DNA from: Palsa-870 sp035937155 | GTDB lineage: Bacteria > Chloroflexota > Dormibacteria > Dormibacterales > Dormibacteraceae | DNA length: 64,000 nt | NCBI GenBank assembly: GCA_035937155.1 | Contig: DASYVJ010000043.1 | Span: 62,001 to 126,000, forward strand | Direction: 5' to 3' | Shown here: piece by piece, positions 1 through 8,627 of the stretch | Layout: each line of letters begins with the position of its first letter | Numbering within the stretch: the first letter of the stretch is position 1 | Position numbers and translations under genes: made by a program | The notes under the pieces: generated by a model | What the model saw: only the letters and a program-made list of their open reading frames with translations | The model's database searches: none | Told to the model about the DNA's origin: nothing

Positions 1-1
1 C

Positions 2-625
2 GCGGTGGCCTTAGGGGCCGTGATGGTGATCTTGACCGCGGTCAGCTTCATCCCGCTCGGGGTTGGGGGTGCCGTGTTCTATTTCCAGCACGTCTTGCTC
101 CCGTCGCTGGCCTCACACAACTCCGACTGTGCGTACGACTCGGTGAGAACGCTTTTCACGCGAGTCATCGGAGGCGAGCCCTTCGTGGTCATCACCGGCG
201 ACCGCGTGGACCTTGTGACTTCGCCGATGCACCTCCCGGCGGTGGCGATCGCTCTCTCTTATCTGAGTGCGGTGTTGTTCGCCGCGGGAGCTGTGTACGG
301 CGCCTGGCGCAGCCGCTGGAACGTGCCCTATGGCATGTCGCTCGGGTTCGCCCTTGGCGCCCTGATCCCGAACGAGGTGTGGCCGTACCAGTGGCTGCCG
401 CTGCTGCCGCTGATTCTGCTGCTGTGCGTGCGTTCCGTCGAGCGCCGGCACCGGCGCACGTTGATTTTGCTCGGCGTCTTACTCCTGGGGTTCTACAGGC
501 AGCCCTGCGACCTTCCCTTCCCGAATCTGTGGACCCTGGCCGCGATTGGAATCTTCGTGCTGGGCGTGGCCGAGAATCAACTGTTTCGCCCTGCAGCCGT
601 GCCAGAGCCCTTGGCGAAGACATAG
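2..625 (+). CDS. Partial multi-pass membrane protein (C-terminal part)
   Basis: The reading frame is open to the left window edge, so this is the C-terminal part of a longer protein; the GTG at position 5 need not be the start. About 206 residues are visible with several hydrophobic segments (near residues 5-30, 75-95, 110-150 and 175-190), and the end is hydrophilic. The style resembles the membrane glycosyltransferase-like protein at 43599-44918, but no catalytic motif is visible here, so the function is unknown. Its last 49 bases overlap the end of the convergent methyltransferase gene. Confidence 0.6.
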   Translation, partial: AVALGAVMVILTAVSFIPLGVGGAVFYFQHVLLPSLASHNSDCAYDSVRTLFTRVIGGEPFVVITGDRVDLVTSPMHLPAVAIALSYLSAVLFAAGAVYGAWRSRWNVPYGMSLGFALGALIPNEVWPYQWLPLLPLILLLCVRSVERRHRRTLILLGVLLLGFYRQPCDLPFPNLWTLAAIGIFVLGVAENQLFRPAAVPEPLAKT

Positions 626-1134
626 AGATGGTTGAGCCCGAGTTGAAACTTCTTGGCCGCTGCAAGGGTGAACCCGGCGTCCTCGAACAATGGAATCGTG
701 CGATTCGGATCGAACCCGTAATGCTGCTCCGCTGACATTCCATCGATCACCCGCATCGTCTTCAACGTATCGATGATGCGATCCACCATCGGGCCCGGCA
801 CGGTGATGACGAGTCGCCCACCTGGAAGGGTCCGGTCGAAACACGATCTCGCAACGGCCGGCTGTTGATCGGTCGGTATGTGTTCCAGGACGGCCAGCAT
901 CGTGATCGTCCCGAATTGCTGATCGACCGGTAGGTCATCGGGAAACGAGCCGCGCACCATCCGGAACTTGTCTGTTGTGACGGATGTGGCATCAGGGTCG
1001 ATGCCTACACCGCCGGCGACGCGCTTGGCAACGTCAGAGTGCTTGAACAGCGCTCCGTCTGCGGAGCCGATGTCGAGCACGACGTGATCCTTTCCGATGT
1101 AGGGGATGGCCTTGCGGACGCGCCAGTTTTGCAA
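577..1134 (-). CDS. Class I SAM-dependent methyltransferase
   Basis: Rossmann-fold methyltransferase. The SAM-binding motif I reads VLDIGSADG near residues 19-27, followed by an acidic post-motif (GIDPDA), a motif resembling LAVLEHIP and an LPGGRLVITVPG strand typical of the Methyltransf_11/23 group. The substrate is unknown. The listed start is a TTG. The frame stays open upstream to a stop near 1165 and would add FL-type residues that fit the family N-terminus, so a CTG start near 1156 is possible. It is the last gene of the minus-strand signalling run, after the universal stress protein, and overlaps the end of the opposite-strand membrane gene by 49 bp. Confidence 0.75.
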   Translation of the reverse strand: MQNWRVRKAIPYIGKDHVVLDIGSADGALFKHSDVAKRVAGGVGIDPDATSVTTDKFRMVRGSFPDDLPVDQQFGTITMLAVLEHIPTDQQPAVARSCFDRTLPGGRLVITVPGPMVDRIIDTLKTMRVIDGMSAEQHYGFDPNRTIPLFEDAGFTLAAAKKFQLGLNHLYVFAKGSGTAAGRNS

Positions 1135-1166
1135 GAACCGATCGAGCGGTTTCAGGGTGGCTCATG

Positions 1167-1652
1167 CTAACCAGAGTTCACCTCGAGCGTGTAGTTGCGA
1201 GCCGGCCAGATCAGCCGATCGTCGCGGTCCAAAAACAGCACTGGCACTTTCAAGCGGCGCCGCAGGCGAGCATCACGCTTGACCCAGGGCAAAAACGAAA
1301 TTCCTCTCGACCTGGCCAGGACAGCCAGGACATTCTCAGCGTCGATCACCGACGCCAGCTCCTCGTGCGCGCGGCCAAACCTGACGAGCTTCGTGTTCGG
1401 ATGCGCTCGGCCGCGTAAGAATCGCGTTCTCAGCCTCTCGAGCTCAAACTTTGCATCGTCTTCCATCGCTTGCATGATCTGCCACGGCAGAATCACAACT
1501 CCGTGATCGGTGCGAGCGCGCGTCACTTCCGGCACAACTCGCAGCAGCATTACGGAACAATTCTTTGCGTCCGCATACTCGCGAGCCCTGCTCACGAGGG
1601 CGGCATCATCGGGGTCGCCATCGATCAGTACGACGAGAGTTCGAGGTTCCAT
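1167..1652 (-). CDS. Universal stress protein (UspA-like)
   Basis: About 161 residues. The N-terminus reads RTLVVLIDGDPDDAALVSRAREYA, followed by a CSVMLLRVVPE strand, the usual first half of a UspA alpha/beta fold. A second conserved block (AVLARSRG near residue 112) sits where the ATP-binding loop lies in other members, but the G-2x-G-9x-G(S/T) motif is not clean, so nucleotide binding is doubtful. The ATG at 1652 places the fold at the N-terminus; a GTG at 1721 would add 23 polar residues with no family match. It lies 120 bp after the cyclase gene on the same strand and may be the tail of that operon. Confidence 0.6.
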   Translation of the reverse strand: MEPRTLVVLIDGDPDDAALVSRAREYADAKNCSVMLLRVVPEVTRARTDHGVVILPWQIMQAMEDDAKFELERLRTRFLRGRAHPNTKLVRFGRAHEELASVIDAENVLAVLARSRGISFLPWVKRDARLRRRLKVPVLFLDRDDRLIWPARNYTLEVNSG

Positions 1653-1772
1653 GGCGAAGCGTGACCGACGCTGAAGCTCAGCTTTTAGATGCGACTCGCA
1701 CGAAGTTGAGGCTGGCTGCACATGCGGCCGGCACGAGGAGAGAGGGGAGGGCTTGAGGGAAGAGCTAGAGGA

Positions 1773-2489
1773 TCAGGCGAGCGCGCCGCGACCGCCGAGC
1801 AAGGACATCCGGTAGATCTCGAGCGTGCCGGCACGCCCACGAACCGCGGACTGGTTGGTCAGCTCGCTCTTCAGCATCTCGGCCACAGCGTGATAAACAG
1901 TTCCAGTCATCAACACCTCGCCGGGGCCGGCGTGCATGACCAGTCTTGCGGCGACGTTGACCGCGTCGCCCAGGACGCCAAGCTCCGAACGGTCAGCCGA
2001 GCCGACGGCACCGATCACGACAGGGCCCGATGCGATACCCACGCCGACTTCCAGCCGGAATCCCCATGCACCGGCGCAGCGGCGGTTCAAAGCCTCGTTG
2101 GCCCCGACGAGACCGATGGCGGCCGCCATCGCTCGATCCACGTGGTCCGGTTGAAAGTCGCTTGCGCCGAAGGTCGCCATGACTCCATCGCCGACGAACT
2201 TCTCGATCACACCGCCACAGATCGTGATCGAGCGGATGACCTTCTTGAGGTGCGCATTGAGCACGTCGAGCAGGCCGGCAGGGTCCTGCGAGAACCGTTC
2301 GGTCAACCGGGTGAAACCGCGTAGGTCGGTAAACAGGATCGAGGCTGTCCACACCACCGGTATTGGGATGTCGGGTCCGGCCAGAAGACCAGGGCCGCGG
2401 TCTTCATCTTTCTGACGCAACCACATCAAACGGGCGAGGTCCTGATCGTGAGTAGGGGCTTCACGTTCGTTCACCTCGGGCGCGATCAA
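1773..2489 (-). CDS. Class III adenylate cyclase, soluble
   Basis: Makes cyclic nucleotide from NTP, probably cAMP from ATP. The catalytic domain spans about residues 48-235 and keeps the expected residues: metal-binding Asp55 (FTDLRGFT) and Asp101 (GDGVMA), the adenine-selecting Lys97 (EKFVGD) and Asp175 (LGDAVN), and the transition-state pair Asn178 and Arg182. No membrane segment or sensor domain is present, only about 45 leading residues. The TTG start overlaps the TGA of the upstream hybrid kinase (TTGA), so it should be translated with the kinase-regulator-kinase set and may be its output. Activity as a homodimer is expected from the family. Confidence 0.88.
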   Translation of the reverse strand: MIAPEVNEREAPTHDQDLARLMWLRQKDEDRGPGLLAGPDIPIPVVWTASILFTDLRGFTRLTERFSQDPAGLLDVLNAHLKKVIRSITICGGVIEKFVGDGVMATFGASDFQPDHVDRAMAAAIGLVGANEALNRRCAGAWGFRLEVGVGIASGPVVIGAVGSADRSELGVLGDAVNVAARLVMHAGPGEVLMTGTVYHAVAEMLKSELTNQSAVRGRAGTLEIYRMSLLGGRGALA

Positions 2490-5059
2490 CTGGCCACCTC
2501 TTCGGGTGCCAGTGACCTGGCAAGCAGGTTGGCAGCCATAGCCGCCGTCCCTGGCCCTTTGCGCAGCACCGCCGTCACGCCGGCCTTCTGCAGGGAGAGT
2601 CGTTCTGCCGGATCGAGGTCTTTCAGCGTCACGACCACGACTGGGATGTCCTCACCGTGCTTGGCTCTTAGGCGTTGCAGAAACGTCTCGCCTGACAGTC
2701 CCGGAAGCAGCAGATCCAGCACGACAGCGCGCGCCTTGGTCATGAGGTGCTCAGCGGTTTCCGCGTCGGCCGCCCAGATCGAGCTCAAACCTTTCGCAGC
2801 AAGCTCGGCTTCCACCAGGTTGGCGAAACCCGAGTCATCCTCGACCACCAGGACATCGCCGGTTTGGGCCTGCTCTCGAACTGGCGGAATGGTGAAGTAG
2901 AAGCGGGCGCCCTTGCCGAAGCCCTCGGAGCGCGCCCGGATCTTGCCGCCATGGGCTTCGACGATGTTCTTGCAGATGGCGAGCCCGAGTCCGGTACCTT
3001 TGATCGTGTCGCGGTCGGGGGCGTCTACCCGGTAGAACTTGCCAAACAGTTGAGAGAGCGCCTCGGCGGGAATGCCCAGATCTTTATCCTGAACATAGAC
3101 CTCCACCATGCCATCGACGACACTCGCGCCCACGACGATCGAGCCACCAACCGGCGAGTACTTACGAGCGTTGGACAGCAGGTTCGTGATCACACGGAAC
3201 ATAGAGTCGCTGTCGACGCGTACCAGCGGGAGGTCGTCCGGCAGAAGGGTCTGAATCGTGGTGCTGCCAGGGTCGCTGAAAAGCTCGACCCCGCGCATGA
3301 TGAGCGCTGAGATGTCCGCAGGCGCGAACCGCATCGAAAGGTGGCCGCCCTCGAGGCGTCGCAGGTCCAAGAAGTCGTTGACGAGGGATGTCAAGCGACG
3401 GCCTTCCTGAAGCATCACCGCGAGGTATTCCTTACGCTGGTCGGCCGTCACCTCACGCGTTGCCAGCAGCTCCGCAAAGCCCACGATGCTGGCGAGCGGG
3501 GTGCGCAGCTCGTGGCTCACCATCGACACCATCTCGTCCTTGGCACGGCTGATCTCCGCATTGCTGTCCGCGTGCGCATGGGATTGTGCGAGCTCGCGCT
3601 CGAGTCGCTGGCTCTCGGTCAGGTCCTCAGCGAGGACGAGTCGCGCGCCGTGGTCGCCGAAGGTGACCGCGTTCGACGTGACCAGGACCTGGATTATGGA
3701 ACCGTCCTTCAAGAGGTAACGCCACGGGCCCGTCCGATCTGTGATTGGGAGCGGCTCGGCGTTCAGCTCGAGGAACTTCGGAATGTCCTGCGCCGGGCGA
3801 ATGTCTTTGATCGTCATCGTCAGGAATTCCTCGCGCGAATACCCATACCGCTCGACGGCACTGTTATTCACCTCGAGAAAGCGAAGCGTGTCTACGTCAT
3901 ACAGCCACATCGGCTGCGGATGACCCTCAAAGAGCATGCGGTAGTTCCGCTCCGAGACACGCGCCGCCTGCTCGCTGGTAAGCCTGTCGGCAAGCTCATG
4001 GTTCACGGTCGTCATCAGCTTGGCGAAGTCTTCCCCCAGCCCCGTGACCTCGGTCGCCCCAGCCCCTGCAACGAAGGTGGCCACGTCGCCAGGCGTAGAG
4101 CCACGAATTACAAGGCTCAGCTGTTTGATCGGATCCACGATGCGCCGGTAGACGACGAAGATGACCACCAGCATGATGCCCAGGCCGGCCAGGATGATGG
4201 CCAGGCCGCGATTGGAAGCCTGGTCTGCGGCCGACAGGGCGAGGGCCTCGTCAGCACCAACGTACAGATGCCAACCGGCTGTATCGATGGTCGCCTCGGC
4301 ATAGATTCGCCGCAGTCCGTTGAGGTCGGGGCGGTTTGAAGGATCAGTGGCGCGTAAGAAGTCCGTGCCATTGAGGTTCCTACCGACCCACTTGACTGGG
4401 TCGATCGATCGCACAACGACGGTCTGACCATCCTTGCTTGTGATCAGGAACTCGAGCCGGTGGACTCCACTGCCAAAGTCGGATTCGAACCGGGGCCCGA
4501 GTGGTGCCAGGTCCAGGAACCAAGCCAGTACCCCGTGGCCGGGAACCGGATACAAGACCAAAGCGACCTGATTGCCTGTCTGGGGGTCCAATATCGGCGC
4601 GATCACGGCAGGTTCCGTGGCCAGCAGCCAGGCTTGCCCTTGATAGATCGGATTTGATCCGGTAACAGCGGGCTTGATCGATGAGCAAATGACGGATCCG
4701 TCAAAACGAATTAGGTCGACGTGACCGGTGGTGAAAGCACCTATGGGCGCATAGCCGAGACTGCAACCGCTGGGGTTTGCGAAGACCTGGGCGGTGGTGG
4801 GGTCGCTGGCAATCGGAGCGGAGAGCACCGTGATCGCATCAAACCCCGCCTTCAGCTGCTTGGCGGCTCGCTGCGCGGCGAAACTCACGTCGACTGACGC
4901 GGACTGGCGCGCATCCTGCTCCGCCATGGTCCGCACTGTGAGAGCCGCGATGCCCGCGACAACAAGAAGGACCCCCATGAACAGGGCCATGTAGCGTCGC
5001 AGTGACCAGCCCGCCCGAGACGCTTCGCGAGGCGTGCGCTCGGGTTCTTGCGAGCCCAT
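2486..5059 (-). CDS. Membrane hybrid histidine kinase: Cache-like sensor, PAS, HisKA, HATPase, receiver
   Basis: 857 residues. A transmembrane helix near 24-46 and another near 285-305 bracket an extracytoplasmic domain of about 240 residues, probably Cache-like. A HAMP-like linker follows, then PAS (about 365-480), HisKA with His516 (SHELRTP), HATPase (N, G1 and G2 boxes recognisable; KGTGLGLAI) and a C-terminal receiver with Asp782 (VLDLLLPG). The sensor precedes phosphotransfer within one chain. Its start shares one base with the stop of the upstream response regulator (TGATG), and its stop overlaps the cyclase start. The ligand cannot be read from sequence. Confidence 0.88.
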   Translation of the reverse strand: MGSQEPERTPREASRAGWSLRRYMALFMGVLLVVAGIAALTVRTMAEQDARQSASVDVSFAAQRAAKQLKAGFDAITVLSAPIASDPTTAQVFANPSGCSLGYAPIGAFTTGHVDLIRFDGSVICSSIKPAVTGSNPIYQGQAWLLATEPAVIAPILDPQTGNQVALVLYPVPGHGVLAWFLDLAPLGPRFESDFGSGVHRLEFLITSKDGQTVVVRSIDPVKWVGRNLNGTDFLRATDPSNRPDLNGLRRIYAEATIDTAGWHLYVGADEALALSAADQASNRGLAIILAGLGIMLVVIFVVYRRIVDPIKQLSLVIRGSTPGDVATFVAGAGATEVTGLGEDFAKLMTTVNHELADRLTSEQAARVSERNYRMLFEGHPQPMWLYDVDTLRFLEVNNSAVERYGYSREEFLTMTIKDIRPAQDIPKFLELNAEPLPITDRTGPWRYLLKDGSIIQVLVTSNAVTFGDHGARLVLAEDLTESQRLERELAQSHAHADSNAEISRAKDEMVSMVSHELRTPLASIVGFAELLATREVTADQRKEYLAVMLQEGRRLTSLVNDFLDLRRLEGGHLSMRFAPADISALIMRGVELFSDPGSTTIQTLLPDDLPLVRVDSDSMFRVITNLLSNARKYSPVGGSIVVGASVVDGMVEVYVQDKDLGIPAEALSQLFGKFYRVDAPDRDTIKGTGLGLAICKNIVEAHGGKIRARSEGFGKGARFYFTIPPVREQAQTGDVLVVEDDSGFANLVEAELAAKGLSSIWAADAETAEHLMTKARAVVLDLLLPGLSGETFLQRLRAKHGEDIPVVVVTLKDLDPAERLSLQKAGVTAVLRKGPGTAAMAANLLARSLAPEEVAS

Positions 5060-5457
5060 CAGATCTGTAGGGCTTCCTCGACGCGGGTCAGCAGGTCCAG
5101 CGGTGAGAAAGGCTTGGTCAGGTAGAAGTCGGCGCCTGCCATGAGGCCGACTTCGACATCAGTCTCTTGAGCCTTGGACGTCAGCAGGATGACCCGGGTT
5201 GCTTTGAGGCTCGGGTCCGCCTTGATCAGGCGCAGCACCTCGAGGCCGCTTCGGCCGGGCATCTGCACGTCGAGCAAGACCAGCCCAGGCTTGTGCTGCT
5301 GGATCAAAGCCCAGGCCTCCGCGCCGTTGGAGGCCTCCATCACCACAAAGTCGTCGGACTCGATGGTGGCGTGGACTAAAAGGCGGATGCTCGACTCGTC
5401 GTCTGCGATGACCACGATCCGAACGATCTCCAACCCCGGCGGGGTGCGAACCCTCAA
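5059..5457 (-). CDS. Single-domain response regulator (CheY-like)
   Basis: A lone receiver domain: acidic pair DDE near residues 19-21, phospho-acceptor Asp63 (LLDVQMPG), Thr/Ser in LLTSKA and Lys in TKPFSP. There is no output domain. The TTG start at 5457 overlaps the stop of the upstream kinase; an internal GTG at GIVRIVV-like residues would also fit, since the first 11 residues are not part of the fold. It lies between two hybrid kinases, which suggests a shuttle in a phosphorelay between them. Confidence 0.85.
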   Translation of the reverse strand: MRVRTPPGLEIVRIVVIADDESSIRLLVHATIESDDFVVMEASNGAEAWALIQQHKPGLVLLDVQMPGRSGLEVLRLIKADPSLKATRVILLTSKAQETDVEVGLMAGADFYLTKPFSPLDLLTRVEEALQI

Positions 5458-6608
5458 TCGGGCACCTGGTCAAGCGCCAGAGCCCTCGCGATCAAGGCCA
5501 CCGCGGCTTGCGGGGCGCCGGCCTCCTTCGGCAGGACGGCGGTCGCGCCCGTCGTCTCGAGCGCCGAGATCTGCTCAGGCCTGAGATTCTTCATGGTGAG
5601 CACGACAACCGGAAAGTGCTTCCGGCCGTCCGCCCAGATGCGAGCGAGGAAATCCTCGCCCTGCAAGCCGGGGAGCATCAGGTCGAGGATGATCGCCCGC
5701 GGGGTCATGTGCGCCAGCATTTGTTGAGCCGTTTCGGCGTCGGACGCTCGAACTGTGCTGAGTCCGTGAGCAGCGAACTCCGCTTTGATGAGCCTCGCGA
5801 ATCCCGGGTCATCTTCGACGATCAGGATTTCGGACGCCGCGGTCGGTTTTGAGATCGGCAGCGAGAACTGGAAGCGTGAGCCCTTTCCAGGGCCCTTCGA
5901 GCTGGCATGGACCTCGCCGCCGTGGGCTTCGATGATCCTGCGGTTGATGGCTAGTCCCAAACCGCCGCCGGGCGCCAGCCTGCCGACTCCGTTGTCGGCA
6001 CGGTAGAACTTGCGAAAGAGCTTGGGCAGCGCCTCGGCTTCGATGCCGACGCCGTGGTCTTCGATGGCGACCTCGACCTGGTCGCCATCCTGGCGAGCTG
6101 CGATCTCGACGGAACCACCATCGGGTGAGAACCGCCGTGCATTCGACAAGAAGTTGCCCAGCACCGCGAGGATGGCTTCGGCCTCGCCCCAGACGAGCGG
6201 AAGCTGTTCCGGAAGCACTGCGTCGATGGGGCGCAGGTCGTCCTCCCCTGCGATCAGCACGGCACGCTGGATCAGGGAGCGCAGGTCGACCGGCGCGAGG
6301 TCCAGATCGCGATCTCCGTGCTCCAGGTGCCGCAGCTGGTCCGCGCTGGTGATCAGGCCGCTCAGGCGGCGAGTCTCCCGCAGCAGGATTCCGGTGTACA
6401 GGTGAAGCTGGTCGTCACCCAGATCGCCGGAGTCGATCAGTTCGGCGCAGCCGACGATGCTTGCAACCGCATTGCGAAGTTCATGGCCTCGCAGCGAGAC
6501 CAGGTCATCGGGGCTCTCGGCATCGGTTGCCCGCCTGTCACGGGTGGCGAGCGGCGGCGGGAGAGGTTGGACCTTCAGCCGCCCTAGGGTTGCGCCCGTG
6601 CGGGTCAC
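5454..6608 (-). CDS. Soluble hybrid histidine kinase with C-terminal receiver
   Basis: 384 residues: a short polar N-terminus, HisKA with His42 (RGHELRNA), HATPase (G1 box EDHGVGIE, G2 box GGGLGLAI) and a receiver near 260-375 with Asp in IILDLMLPG. No sensor or membrane segment is present. Its GTG start overlaps the TGA of a small membrane protein gene (GTGA), so that protein is a candidate sensor or anchor. The receiver resembles that of the downstream kinase (both have a D-E-T-A-(E/Q) helix and a KxGxP ending), so the two kinases look like paralogues. Confidence 0.82.
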   Translation of the reverse strand: MTRTGATLGRLKVQPLPPPLATRDRRATDAESPDDLVSLRGHELRNAVASIVGCAELIDSGDLGDDQLHLYTGILLRETRRLSGLITSADQLRHLEHGDRDLDLAPVDLRSLIQRAVLIAGEDDLRPIDAVLPEQLPLVWGEAEAILAVLGNFLSNARRFSPDGGSVEIAARQDGDQVEVAIEDHGVGIEAEALPKLFRKFYRADNGVGRLAPGGGLGLAINRRIIEAHGGEVHASSKGPGKGSRFQFSLPISKPTAASEILIVEDDPGFARLIKAEFAAHGLSTVRASDAETAQQMLAHMTPRAIILDLMLPGLQGEDFLARIWADGRKHFPVVVLTMKNLRPEQISALETTGATAVLPKEAGAPQAAVALIARALALDQVPD

Positions 6609-6775
6609 AGTCGAGTGACCTCGGCATGGAGCGCGCTCGGGATTACATTCACGAGCAGGCCCGACGCAGTCGAGGCAACAGCCTGCTCGTATGCGCGTTG
6701 AGGCTGCCTGAAGACGACGCAGGCCGTCCAGACGCCAACTATGTAGCCGAGAGTGAAGAGGGCGAAAAGCGCCAT
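6605..6775 (-). CDS. Small membrane protein coupled to hybrid kinase
   Basis: A 56-residue frame starting ATG at 6775. It begins MALFALFTLGYIVGVW, a likely single transmembrane helix followed by VFRQPQRAYEQ, and has a second mildly hydrophobic stretch (ASGLLVNVIPSAL). Its TGA overlaps the GTG of the hybrid kinase by four bases (GTGA), the same coupling seen between other genes of this operon, which is the main argument that it is real. The Shine-Dalgarno match is weak. No family is recognised. It may anchor or modulate the soluble kinase; that is inference. Confidence 0.5.
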   Translation of the reverse strand: MALFALFTLGYIVGVWTACVVFRQPQRAYEQAVASTASGLLVNVIPSALHAEVTRL

Positions 6776-6966
6776 GCTTCAGGTGTACGCGCAGTGGGTC
6801 TTAAAGTCGCCCTGCTCTGACACGGCCTGCCAGCCCTCTATGCCTAGGGGCAGCGGCCCGGGGAACCACTGAACAGAAGCCTTCCGAAGCTACGGGTGGC
6901 AACTCCCCCTCTCCTATCGGGAGCGTGGTGCGGGGGTGAGGTCCTCGGCGGACGCCTTTTTGGAGC

Positions 6967-7639
6967 CTAGAGCTCTATGAGGCCCAGTCGGGCGGCCGCG
7001 ATCACGGCCTGGAGCTTGGAGTGCACTTGCAGCTTCTCGATGAGGTGGCTGACGTGCCACTCGATCGTGTGCGGGGCGATGCCGAGGCGCCTCGCCAGCG
7101 TCGCCGTGTCGTAGCCCTCTGCCAGCAGCCGCAGCACGTCCAGCTCGCGCGGGGTGAACTCGGCCAGCAGCTTGTCGCGGGCTTCTCTGTCTGTGACCAC
7201 CTTGCGCTGCCGCGCGATCGCCTTGGCAAACAGCCCGACGGGGATCAGCACTTCGCCGATGGGATGCCCTACGGACCGCCTCGATGAGCTGATCCGCGGT
7301 AGCCTCTTTGGTCAGGTAAGCAGTTGCGCCTGCATCGATTGCGTCCAGGAGTGCGTTCTCCGAATCTTCGGCGCTGTGAAACACGATCACGGCGCCCGGG
7401 ACCTCGGTCCGGATCCGAGCGGCTGCAACTGGCCCGGTCATGTCAGGAAGGAGAAAGTCCATGAGCACCACCGATGGTTGCTCCTTGGCCGCGAGCGCGG
7501 CGGCTTGACGCCCGTCTGGTGCGATGCCGATCACACTCAGGTCCTCGTGAGTGTCGAGCACCCTCGCGATCGCCGACGCCAGCAGCGGGTGGTCCTGGAC
7601 GACCAGCACCCGCACCGCACCATTCTCAGACCCGCTCAA
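6967..7639 (-). pseudogene. NarL/LuxR-type response regulator, frameshifted
   Basis: The receiver half (Asp in VLMDFLLPD) runs from 7639 in one frame. The LuxR HTH half (FTPRELDVLRLLAEG ... HTIEWHVSHLIEKL) lies in another frame down to 6967. Comparison with the intact paralogue at 26874-27578 places the break after the residues VRRAS: one extra base in the GGG run at 7261-7263 (CCC on the coding strand) restores the frame if removed. It is either a recent inactivation or a base error in the sequence. The start is a TTG; a GTG a few codons on is possible. It diverges from the MEDS regulator. Confidence 0.8.
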
Positions 7640-7710
7640 CTAGGACTCCCACTTGGACCACAACTCCTTGCTTACTGGCGCTTTGAGGCGTGAATGGACG
7701 CCACTTCAAA

Positions 7711-7736
7711 ATAGTACTATACATTGCTATGCAATG
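7711..7736. promoter_or_regulatory. Two palindromes in an AT-rich divergent promoter
   Basis: ATAGTACTAT (7711-7720) is a perfect palindrome. It is followed at once by CATTGC-TAT-GCAATG (7722-7736). The stretch 7700-7745 is much more AT-rich than the surroundings and separates the divergent NarL-type pseudogene and MEDS regulator. MerR-like proteins such as the adjacent gene bind dyads in promoter spacers, so autoregulation is a reasonable guess. Confidence 0.45.
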
Positions 7737-7760
7737 CTGTCAAACTAGGTAGCAGAAGTT

Positions 7761-8507
7761 ATGCAAAGTACCAGCTTGCTGAACACCAAGGAGGCCGCTC
7801 GGTTCCTGCGGGTCAGCGAGGCTTCAATTCGGCGCTGGAGCGACGCCGGCCTCCTGCCGGCGCGCCGCGTGGGTCGGCGTCGCGAACGGCGCTTTGAGCA
7901 CGACGACCTGGTGCGGTTCCTCGGCCAACCTGAACGTCACGTCCAGTCGGCCGTGGTCGAACCCTCGCCAGTGATCGTCGGCGGTGCCCCGGTTCCCCTT
8001 AGCACTCACATCGCTCCGATCTACAGCACGGACCTCGGCGGCCTCAGGCTTACCGTTCCCTTCTTGGCTGATGGGCTGCGGGCGGGCCAAGCGTGCTTCC
8101 TGGTGGCCAATGGCGCTGTTGTCGACCGCTACGCGAGGGCCTTGAGCCACGAGCAAGGAATTGATTTTGATGCGGCTGTTCGACGTGGTGAGCTTGTCCT
8201 TCTTGACGGGCCTGGCCCAAATGTCGCGGGCGCCATCGGCAACTGGGAGCGGCTTCTTGGGAGCGCACTCGCAGGCGGCCCCACCGTCCTGCGTGTTGTG
8301 GGCGAGATGGCACGCGAGCGTGCAATGTTCGAGTCGGACGGCGCCATGATGGCTTACGAGGAGGCTTACGACGTCATGGCGAGACGATTCCCTCTGGTCA
8401 CGCTATGTCAGTACGACGCTCGCGAGTTCGATGGCGAGACGTTGCTTCGGGCGCTTAAGTCACACCCCGACATGTTCGAGCAGCACCTGGGACGTTTTCT
8501 GAACTGA
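7761..8507 (+). CDS. MerR-type HTH plus MEDS-domain regulator (DcmR-like)
   Basis: 248 residues. The N-terminal HTH (about 7-54: NTKEAARFLRVSEASIRRW, then RRVGRRRERRF) is the excisionase/MerR type. From about residue 78 follows a MEDS domain (HIAPIYSTDLGGL, FLADGLRAGQACFLV, WERLL, RVVGEM, LCQYDAREF), the sensory domain known from DcmR of methylotrophs and from RsbW-like and other signalling proteins. It is probably a DNA-binding sensor of a small molecule or of another signalling protein. An AT-rich palindromic region lies directly upstream. Confidence 0.8.
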   Translation: MQSTSLLNTKEAARFLRVSEASIRRWSDAGLLPARRVGRRRERRFEHDDLVRFLGQPERHVQSAVVEPSPVIVGGAPVPLSTHIAPIYSTDLGGLRLTVPFLADGLRAGQACFLVANGAVVDRYARALSHEQGIDFDAAVRRGELVLLDGPGPNVAGAIGNWERLLGSALAGGPTVLRVVGEMARERAMFESDGAMMAYEEAYDVMARRFPLVTLCQYDAREFDGETLLRALKSHPDMFEQHLGRFLN

Positions 8508-8581
8508 CGGCGGGTCTGTTCACCCCACCCCTCGCCCTAGTCCTGCGCGCAAGCGGCGATGAGGATGTGACTTACTGATTG

Positions 8582-8596
8582 CTCCCCTTCGGGGAG
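8582..8596. terminator. Hairpin between convergent genes
   Basis: CTCCCC, a 3-base TTC loop and GGGGAG form a perfect stem between the end of the MEDS gene and the end of the opposite-strand kinase. There is no T tract. It sits in a stretch resembling the second palindromic repeat family (see 40891-40940). Confidence 0.4.
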
Positions 8597-8627
8597 AGGG
8601 ATTTGCCGCCACTCACCCCAGCCCTAA

